From Dryomyza anilis (Eukaryota; Arthropoda; Insecta; Diptera; Dryomyzidae): a DNA stretch of 64,000 nucleotides. The stretch is from assembly GCA_951804985.1 (NCBI GenBank), contig OX638133.1:76080367-76144366 (forward strand), given 5' to 3'. The notes under the pieces were generated by a model that was not told the origin of the DNA, did not search any database, and saw only the letters and a list, made by a program, of their open reading frames with translations. The position numbers were made by a program, and so were the translations under genes. This document shows, piece after piece, positions 56,380 to 64,000 of this stretch. Positions within the stretch are counted from its first letter, which is position 1, and each line of letters begins with the position of its first letter.

Positions 56380-56720
56380 TATTTGTAGACTTTGCGAACG
56401 TACCGATAGAAGATTGTGTACAAAATGAGAAGGAGGTTTTCCTTAGTCTGTCGAAGTTGATCTTTCGGTTCAACACAACCTAGACTGCTGTGAATCCATG
56501 TCTTGTCTATGAAGGCGATCAGTGTATCTTGAAAGACCCTACATAAATGATGACACTCTTGAGGATTTTGCTAATTTTTACACCACTGCTGTCTGTCGAG
56601 GCGGTTCGTAGTGCCCGGTCCGTAGAGCTCTGGAACTATGCACAGAAGTCTGGGGCGGAACGTTGCTGAAGCCAGGTTCTTCTGCGAATACGAGGCAATA
56701 AAATTATTATTTATGTTCGT
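56380..56720. other. GC-richer patch, possible retroposon relic
   Basis: Near 50% GC, unlike its flanks (for example CGGTTCGTAGTGCCCGGTCC, GTCTGGGGCGGAACGTTGCT), and followed by AATAAAATTATTATTT, which resembles the ATT-rich tails of retroposons in this window. No coding frame longer than about 40 codons. It may be the 3' end of a non-LTR element or of an old gene fragment. Confidence 0.35.
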
Positions 56721-56899
56721 CGCACAATAAAACGGTGCAGCAAAGGCAACCCAATAAAAACAAAAGGATTGTATAAATAGGCTAGAGTACATGCAGAGAA
56801 ATAAATTATTGCCTCCATTAAAAATAATTATTGCAATCATATGAATTGACTGTGATTTACCAATAAACTGAGCAAATATTAGTAAAAGTATAGTTTTTA

Positions 56900-57535
56900 C
56901 ATTGCATTTGTTTCAAAATTTAATTACAAAACTAAAAAATAAATAAATGGTTGACACAATTATTAATACGATTAAGAAAATAACTTTGTATATAAAAACC
57001 TCCAAACAGATTCTTAAAATGTTTCAAATGTGGCTAATAATAACTACTATGATTATCCGAACAATTGCTTTGCTTCAGAGCATACATTTTAATAAAAGAA
57101 TTCAATTGTGGTAATAATGTAAATGGTTCGAAAATATATATTTGAAAAGGAACTTTTTTATAATGATTGATTAAAGAGGAATTGTAGAATTATGGATCTT
57201 GCATTTGTTTCAAAACTTATTGTTTCAATACTTATTTTGAAAAAACTAAAAAACAAATAAATGAATGATTAAGAAAAAAACTCTGTATTTAACAACCTCT
57301 CATATTGCGTGGTATAAATACAAGCACATGCTTGCAATACTTCAAAATTGGCTTATAATAATTACAATGATTGGTAGAACAAATGTTCTACTTCAGAGTA
57401 TACATTCTAATAAGAGAATTCACTTGTCGTAATCATGTAAATGGTTCGCAAATATATGTTTGAAATATGTTTTAAATGATTGATTAAAGAGCTGGATATA
57501 AGTAAGAGGAATTGTAAAATTATGGATATAGTTTC
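56900..57535 (+). repeat. Diverged tandem duplication, unit about 300 bp
   Basis: TTGCATTTGTTTCAAAA starts both units (about 56902 and 57200). Both continue with ACTAAAAAA.AAATAAATG, GATTAAGAAAA, GGCT.ATAATAA, CTTCAGAG.ATACATT.TAATA and ATGTAAATGGTTCG, ATGATTGATTAAAGAG. Confidence 0.65.
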
Positions 57536-58019
57536 GCATATAATATATAATTTTATTGAATTATGGAAACTAAATATGTTATGCAGTAAAGAATAGGTAC
57601 GACTTAAGAATTGAATATTTTGCGTTTGACTGGTCATAACTTTGGTTAAATCCATCTAAAATTCATTCTCTTTATTTAAAAAAATTAATTGATGTGTCGT
57701 TAATAAAATACAAAAAATTTTAAATCGAAAATCTGTAAAAAGTTAAAATAAAAAATATGGAGAAAAACACGGAAATATCATTTATTTGTTTTACGAAATA
57801 ACTCAAAAACTTGAGACGATCTCAAAAAACTGAGTACGAGGTCTTGATTAAAAGATTACTAAGATCGTGAATATTTTTTTTTTGTTGAGCCGTGTTATAA
57901 TTATATTGGGATAAAAAATTCAATTAATTTAAGTTTGTGAATGCATATCAGAAAACATTTATTGTAATAGTATGAATAAGTACAAATATTGTATAATTGT
58001 AATGGTTTGACAATCATAT
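57536..58019. other. AT-rich spacer
   Basis: Nothing recognised; frames at 57407-57655 and 57901-58203 (minus) are not credible genes. Confidence 0.4.
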
Positions 58020-58240
58020 TGTTACGAAAAGAGGTAATTTGCTTCACTGTGCAAGAGTAAAATAGACGACTAGCGAATAGCGCACTAAGCAATGTGTTAG
58101 AAAGAGACGGAAGATCATTCAGCGCACTGAGGCAATGTATCTGAAAGATATAAAAGATCAGCGCATTAAAAACACATAAGTGCGAATGAGATACCAATAG
58201 CATGCGTTATTCACGAAACGAGTAGAAGGTTCTCGTAACA
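58020..58240 (+). mobile_element. Candidate LTR, 221 bp
   Basis: TGTTACGA at the start and TCGTAACA at the end form perfect 8-bp inverted ends of TG..CA type. GATATAAAAGATCAGCGC at about 58147 is a good TATA region. Composition differs from the flanks (more GC, AGCGCACT words). No 4- to 5-bp target duplication is visible, so it may be the left LTR of a deleted element (58241-58330 has similar composition) rather than a clean solo LTR. Confidence 0.45.
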
Positions 58241-58967
58241 TGTCTCTGAGGCACATCACTTCAGTAGTGATTGGAAAGTGGTCGAGAACGTCTGGTGTGA
58301 GAACAATGTCAAATTAAATAGTGGACATGCGGCAGTTGTAAGCATTTGTTATTAGTAAAGTTTTTTTTATTAAAGTGAATTTATAAAGTTACTTTAAACA
58401 TAAGATTAATTTATAAAGTTAATTTAAACCTAACATAAGAGTGTTTTTGTTTTGTACACAATCCAGAGATACGAACTTGTAGAACAGTTTTCCGTAGAAT
58501 GAATTTTCGTAATAATTTTTTTATGTTCCGAACCTTTGTTTTAATGGTTAAATGTGATAAAATGTTGATGGCATAATTATTGATTTGGTATGGTAAATCT
58601 TCTAATAATTAAGTGGTTGAAATATAACTTCAATTGTGTACAGTCAAACAGAAGAAATAGACAAACATATAATATGTATATATAAATTGTAAAATTTCTA
58701 CTGAATGTTAATACTTAATACTTTATTATAAAATATATTTCAATTATGTGTTTATATTATTACAATTTTGGACAGTTCGCTTTTCTTTATAGACATTTTC
58801 TAATTAGCAATATTCTAGTTGGTATCATAACTTCTTTTGTGCTCAATGAATTAGATAATTGAGACAATCATTTAATATGTTTAAATGACTTGTAATATTT
58901 CATTCATCATAAAAGCTATAGAATTTCCACTCTTTACATTTTTTTTTTAACAATAATTAAAGAAAAA
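58241..58967. other. Possible LTR-element remnant, then AT-rich sequence
   Basis: 58241-58330 (TGAGGCACATCACTTCAGTA, GAACGTCTGGTGTGAGAACA) resembles the composition of the candidate LTR. 58365-58435 has a short tandem AATTTATAAAGTTA repeat. The remainder is AT-rich without recognised features. Confidence 0.35.
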
Positions 58968-59750
58968 ACGAGTTGGGAAAGTTAGGTCACATGGGTAAGT
59001 TCGGTCATATGGGACGGACTGTTATAGTCGATCGGGCCCGACTATGGAATACCCTACACCTTAATGTGAGATATTTAATTGTATACCTCATAATATTATT
59101 CACATATCAGAAATTTACGTCTCATATAATTTAAAAAATTGATATAAAAATATAAAATATCTAATAAAAAAATTTTAAAAATAAAAGTGGGCGGACCACG
59201 CCTATATTTAATATTTTGTAAGGCAAATATTTCACAGATTTTATTTTAATAATTTACGGATCAAACTTCCACCATGAAAACCCGGGAAATAATGAAGAAA
59301 AAAAAGTGGGCGGATCACGCCTATTTTTGGACCACATATTTTTAGGTGAATTATAACAATATGTTTTAAATTTTATAACTATATTTTGAATACTTTTCGA
59401 GTTATTAGTTCCTAAAGAGTTATATAAAAGTGACTTGTATGGGAGGTGGGCGTGTCCGTTGACCGATTTGGCTCATTTTCAAACTTAGTTCCTACTTTTG
59501 GCTAAAATATATTGAGACGAAATTTCATCGTATTCTGATCAGTATTTCTCAAGATTTTCTGTATTCGGACAGCAAGACAGCAAGACAGCAAGACGGACAG
59601 ACAGACAGACAGACGGACATGGCTAAACGGACTCGGGTAGTGATGCTGATCAAGAATATATATACTTTTCCATACCGGACACGCCTCCTAAGGGGCGTTA
59701 CAATATATGCACAAAGTTAATATACCCTGTACCTCATAGGTGTAGGGTAT
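58968..59750 (-). mobile_element. DINE-1/mini-me-like element, type I subfamily b, copy 10
   Basis: It has the same diagnostic changes as 43091-43905 (GTTATAGTCGATCGGGCCCG, reduced middle), with a shorter GACA tract. The two are the most similar pair of type I copies I found. Ends CGAGTTGGG and GGTGTAGGGTAT are intact. Confidence 0.85.
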
Positions 59751-61509
59751 AAAAATATTTTTTTTAGTGTATCATGGCAAGTGGCAGTGCTGCGCAAGCG
59801 CATGATTTTATCTCTGGCGGAACGATCTGAGGCCACTGAGTTTGTGCGTTCTTTTGGCAACGACTCACTACAATATTAGCGAGACCCAACAAATCGATCC
59901 ATCGTTATGGTCAACATAATAATCATCATCAGCAGCACCATCATCATTTTGAAGTCATCGTCACCAACGTGACGGAGACGCGTGAACGCCACACACATGT
60001 TGCTATCGTTCATTTGACTTTTTGAACGATACACTGGTTTTTTTTGTATCTATTTTGAACTTGAATTAAAATGATTTCCAGGAATTTGTGCACCCTCAGA
60101 CGGCAAAACCACTGCAGTAGCTTCAACTTTTGAAATTATTATTTATTTGTTAAACTCTGAAGACTCACAATGATGATCAAAGACAAAGTACTGAAAATTT
60201 TGAATTATCTTAAATTTTTACTTGTTGAATGATTTGTTTGAAGAGTTTTTTTGTTTTTGTTTTACTATAATTTCATACACACTAAATAAAGTATTAATAA
60301 AATTAATAAAATGTGTAATATGAACACTGAAAATTTAAACATTTTTAAAAATTTAAATTCATTTTATAATTTTACTACAAACATAAATGGTTTTTAAAAA
60401 TAATTTTACTTTTTACATAATAAGCTCTTCTTTACAATAAAAATGTATTATTCTAGAAAAACTCAATCTTTTAGCCAACAAACTTTTTGGCCTTCATCAA
60501 CATGTTTCAATAGTAAAATACTTTATTCAGATCTATTTTATGGACCGTCAGGTTATCCTGTAAGTGACCTCCCTCACAAAATATTGCTGCTTATTTTCCG
60601 ATAACTACATACATGCATGATTGCTCAGCCAGACTAATAGCTGAACTTTGAGTGACATTTCATTTGGAAATCGGAGCAATCAAAAATTGTTTCTCTAATT
60701 TGTCAAGTGTCAACTGTTGCACTTGGTCGAACATGACCCAAATAAAACAAGACATTCATTCGTTCGTTCTATCTATCGTATGGTCCCACATATATGGTCA
60801 TAAATTTGCAATAAAGGACTTAGTTTTTATAATCAACGATAGTGAGAATCTACTACGATGAGCATTATATATTTCAATGGGATTTGATTAAATTATCACT
60901 GAACCTTTAAAAGCTAAATATATCTATTTTATTGTGACATCATGGCACTTTCATTATATTTACCATTATGTGTGTTAGTTTGGCATACAGAATTTAATAG
61001 TAATTTACATATTTTGAGTATCTAATATTTCAAATTTTGGTACGATTTCTAACTAAAGTTTTTAACATTTTAGTGAGTTACATATTTATTACAAATAACG
61101 ATAACTTTTGATGATATTCAATTCCACTGGGATTATTTTATAAATATTTAAGTATTCAGTCATTCCTTTTGGACAGACTTTCGTTAAATTAACTTTTTAA
61201 AATGTCGACATTGAGTTCGCTTGTTTTGTGTTCTTTTCTAATTTATAAATTTGAAATAATATGAATTTGAATGGATATTTTCTAAATTCCAAAAAAAATA
61301 ATTATAAATTTCAATTGATATTTTCTGAATTTAAACTGAAAGAATTGATATATTCTAGAATTTATGTCTTTAGAATTTAAAATAACATTTTTTTTAATTT
61401 CAATTAAATTATTTTTTAATATGAATTGAATATTTTTAAATAAAAGTTTGAAATGATGTGGAAATAATTTATTATTTAATTTCAAATTAATTTTTTAAAA
61501 TATATACAT
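59751..61509. other. Island 59770-60060, then AT-rich sequence
   Basis: 59838-60052 is open on plus (about 60 codons to a TGA) with a His/Gln-rich stretch (HNNHHQQHHHHFEVIVTNVT) after no visible ATG or firm acceptor. CATCATCAGCAGCACCATCA is a common fly trinucleotide-like run, so I treat it as non-coding by default. 60652-60861 (plus) shows no domain. 60200-61500 is AT-rich. Confidence 0.3.
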
Positions 61510-61870
61510 TTATATAAAACTCTTCGTCCGTCTGTCTATCGGTCTAAGATCATGAAACAATGAACTTAAATAAATAAATGAAAAAAAATCAAGAGCAAAA
61601 AAACAAAAACAAAATCAAAAACAATGCACAAAAGCAAATACACCAAACAAAAAAGGAAAAACAGCAACAAAAAACACACACAAATAAAAGAGAAAACACA
61701 AAAACAAATGCAAAAACACAAACAAAAGCAAAAGAAAAAACACAGAAACAAAAGCAAAACACAAAAATAAATGGAAAATTACAAGAATAAAAACATCAAA
61801 CACACAAATACAAAATTATGAAACAAAAGAGAAATAAAAACACTGAAAATAAAATTCGAAACAAAACCAA
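61510..61870 (+). repeat. A-rich degenerate AAACA/AAAGC tract
   Basis: CTTCGTCCGTCTGTCTATCG, ATGAAACAATGAACTTAAAT, followed by 250 bp of AAAACAAAAGC-type words. This resembles the second half of the 282-bp unit in the Helitron (CATGAAACAAAAAACTCAAA and A-rich tail). It may be a related Helitron remnant. Frames on both strands here are artefacts. Confidence 0.5.
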
Positions 61871-61917
61871 GCCTCCTCTCCATTAAAAACGGAATACATA
61901 GTAGTTTTATAGTTCAC

Positions 61918-62958
61918 AACATATCGACGCCCCTTACGAAAACAATTATATTAAAATTGTCTTACGAAAAAAAGTATATATCACTTTTAAACGAACACGA
62001 TTTCATTTTTACTTAAATAACGAATATTAAAATGTTCTCAAAATTTTACAGAAAATTAGTACAACAATCAGTTTTCAGTGGAAAATTATTATTTTTCAAA
62101 TTTTTAGACGAAAATTGGAGCTTTTCATTGAAATTGATTTTTTTCAAAATCGAATTGCGTTGCTTTTATGTTTTGATATATGTCATTTGTAAAATTTGTT
62201 TGACAAAATTCAAAATAATTACGCTATAATGATATAAAATATGCATTACCATATACCATGTACGTGACTCAGAAGATTAGTGTGTTGGACTACAAGCCGA
62301 AACGTCGCTGGTTCAAACACCAGCGAATGCAACATGAAGAAAATAAATAGAAAATATTTTTCCTTACCGCGCTACCTCATGGTAGTGATTCGGCGTTATA
62401 CTGTAGGTTCCGCTATTTGAGTACAAATATAACATGTTTAAACGTTGAAACTGTTCAGCCTAGGTTCTTCAGAACTGTATCGCTAAAATAGTATTATTGT
62501 AATTTTTATTAGGACCGTAGGACATGTTCATTTTTAGGATTTTCGAGGTCATTTGTTATTGTCTCCTAAGAAATCTAGACTGTAACATAAAATTTAGGTT
62601 TAATTTCAGGACAGATATAAGTTTCCAATGGTCTGTGGTCTTTATTAAACGATTACATATATTTATTAAATTCTGTAATATGTACAGGTTTTAAAAAAGT
62701 ATTATTCATGTTCAACAAAAGATTCCAATCTTCGTCGCAAAATTTGAATCATTTTTATATTCGTAGATACACGGATATATATATGTATATTCTCGGAAAT
62801 TTCAAAAATATAATAGAGTTCCTGGCAAAACCATAAAACGTATAATTTTTCTGATCAAAAACAATAACATACTTTCATTCTGAACATCAAAAAATAACGT
62901 ATTTATTTTCGTAAGGGAAAAAATATATAATAGTTTTCGTAAAGGGCGTAGATATGTT
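61918..62958. mobile_element. TIR element, 1,041 bp, carrying a SINE
   Basis: Left AACATATCGACGCCCCTTAC, GAAAACAATTATAT; the right end inverted is AACATATCTACGCCCTTTAC, GAAAACTATTATAT (31 of 34). Inward, TCTTACGAAAAAAAGTATAT and the inverted CCTTACGAAAATAAATACG continue the symmetry. No convincing target duplication and no transposase frame (62032-62229 shows no domain). The SINE at 62258 lies inside. Confidence 0.7.
62258..62503 (+). mobile_element. tRNA-derived SINE, diverged copy
   Basis: Head GTACGTGACTCAGAAGATTA, GTGTGTTGGACTACAAGCCG and a B-box-like GGTTCAAACACC; body ACCGCGCTACCTCATGGTAG, GATTCGGCGTTATACTGTAG, TTGAGTACAAATATAACATG, AGCCTAGGTTCTTCAGAACT; tail TATTATTG. It shares order and spacing with the other copies but is older and internally deleted. 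Confidence 0.75.
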
Positions 62959-63131
62959 TGTATATTGTAGAAAATGAACAATTTTACTTAATAAAATGGT
63001 ATACAAAACACAAAAAATATTTTAAAAACCAGTTGCGTAGCCCAGTTAACAAATACTAATTGTTTTATAACAAATATATTTATAATTCATTTTCATAAAT
63101 CATGTTTTTAAATAATCTTTCCTAACTCATT

Positions 63132-63424
63132 ATTATAATAATAGCAATAGTTTGGCGCTACAGTCCTGTATAGAACTTCGGCCGAGCTCTCTTACCATTT
63201 TGAGCTGTGCGTGTTATATTTGACCTACAGTTTATTGCCGAATCCGAACGGTGGGTGAGAGCTTTTCATAGGCAATGGTTTTACTCTCGTAGGTTTGCCA
63301 TTTACTGCCGAGAGGTAGCGCGGTATAGAAAAATGTTTCTATGAAAAGATGTTGTTAGTCCAGGCTTAAACCGGGGACCTTTCGGCTCGCAGTCCAACGC
63401 TTTAACCACTGAGCTACCGCGGCT
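63132..63424 (-). mobile_element. tRNA-derived SINE, copy with 7-bp target duplication
   Basis: On minus: GTAGCCGCGGTAGCTCAGTG with A box TAGCTCAGTGG, a B-box region GGTTTAAGCC, CTCGGCAGTAAATGGCAAAC, CTCTCACCCACCGTTCGGAT, CGGCAATAAACTGTAGGTCA and a TATTATTATAAT tail. ACTCATT flanks it at 63125-63131 and 63425-63431. Very similar to the copy at 16084. Confidence 0.87.
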
Positions 63425-64000
63425 ACTCATTTTTGAAGTTAACTAATTTAATTAACTAATTTAATTCTTAATACATTTTCACAGTTCCAAATGTCTATAA
63501 GTAGATTCCTCATTTCAATTACCTATTTTTATTCGTATAACTATTAGTGACAGTGAATACAAAATTCATATTAACTGCATGGCTTTTGTGGAACACTTCA
63601 CTTGTCGAGGGTCTCTTCTAAATGTTCTGTGGAAAATTTCCCACCACATACGTACAACAATTCGCTACAATTTGCAAATTCAAAACAGCAAAACTTGTAA
63701 AACTGTTTTTATATCTCTAAATATTTATTATTTGAGTGTTTTTGGTTGACAGAAGGTTCTTGCATGTCTTTTAACCACAGTTTATTTTAAGTGACTTATT
63801 TGCATTCGTTTGCTGCTTTCTTCATTTTTTCTTTTGACAAAAATTGCTGAAACGTATTTAAACTAGTACTCTCGCAGAAACTGACTGCACGTTACGGGTA
63901 ACGCAACATATTCATAAATCTTTATTTGTTTATTGTTTTAAATGTATTTTTATTTGCTTATATTTTATTTTTGTGTGTGTGTGTTTTTTTTTCTCATTCA
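63425..64000. other. Terminal stretch, unassigned
   Basis: 63540-63910 is of mixed composition (CACTTGTCGAGGGTCTCTTC, GACTGCACGTTACGGGTAAC) without a coding frame or repeat partner. A short GT run (TGTGTGTGTGTG) lies at about 63973-63984. Confidence 0.35.

Noticed and set aside
59838..60052. His/Gln-rich frame ending in TGA
   Set aside because: No ATG or clear acceptor; CATCATCAGCAGCAC runs are common in fly non-coding DNA. Kept only as a remark.
61566..61803. Overlapping K/Q/N-rich (plus) and F/C-rich (minus) frames
   Set aside because: Low-complexity AAACA-type DNA gives both.

Overview
The window looks like a gene-poor, AT-rich (roughly 70%) piece of a fly genome (Diptera, probably a schizophoran outside Drosophila). 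The argument is the repeat content. Ten copies or large parts of one element, and seven pieces of a related one, carry the core of Drosophila DINE-1/INE-1 and mini-me elements: a TATATATTCTTGATCAG core, the 'GAGTC..TTTAGC.ATGTCCGTCTG' block and a (GTCY)n microsatellite. Around them are a tRNA-derived SINE family with ATT-rich tails, a Helitron, TA-flanked MITEs, palindromic MITEs and a mariner-type relic. I found no complete protein-coding gene. Most open frames in the window are repeat-derived, lack an ATG (they open at TTG or GTG), or sit in AT-rich noise. The best coding candidate is one possible 3'-terminal exon at 27861-28042. The window is probably intergenic or lies inside a very large intron.

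Layout. 1-10 kb: half of a foldback element, a palindromic MITE (3083-3472), a type II DINE-like copy carrying a candidate solo LTR (4870-5830), and a second type II relic split by a 199-bp palindromic MITE (7756-7954). 10-18 kb: type I DINE-like copies, an old dispersed repeat (12280-13532), a single-copy-looking island (14765-15772), then a multi-level nest (15773-18105) in which a type II copy holds a minisatellite-bearing element that itself holds a SINE, plus a second SINE. 18-28 kb: AT-rich sequence with a perfect 19-bp hairpin (20021-20066), a type I copy, a 1,050-bp TIR element with TA target duplication (25316-26365), a type I/type II chimera (26431-27450) and the candidate exon. 28-45 kb: more dispersed repeats, two of them visibly interrupted by type I insertions, a foldback element (37475-38130), a head-to-tail pair of type I copies (43091-44482), and an island with TATCGATA and TTGACAGCTGTCAA motifs. 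45.6-48.3 kb: a non-autonomous Helitron with recognisable ends, made largely of tandem arrays. 48-64 kb: two copies of a CCCTAGT-TIR MITE, a mariner-like transposase relic, local duplications, a candidate LTR, one more type I copy, and a 1.04-kb TIR element carrying a SINE.

Nothing here works together as a pathway. What can be read is a history of insertions, best seen where one element splits another. Alignments were done by eye, so element boundaries are good to a few bases where ends are quoted and to tens of bases elsewhere. Family names are by motif recognition only; no database was searched.
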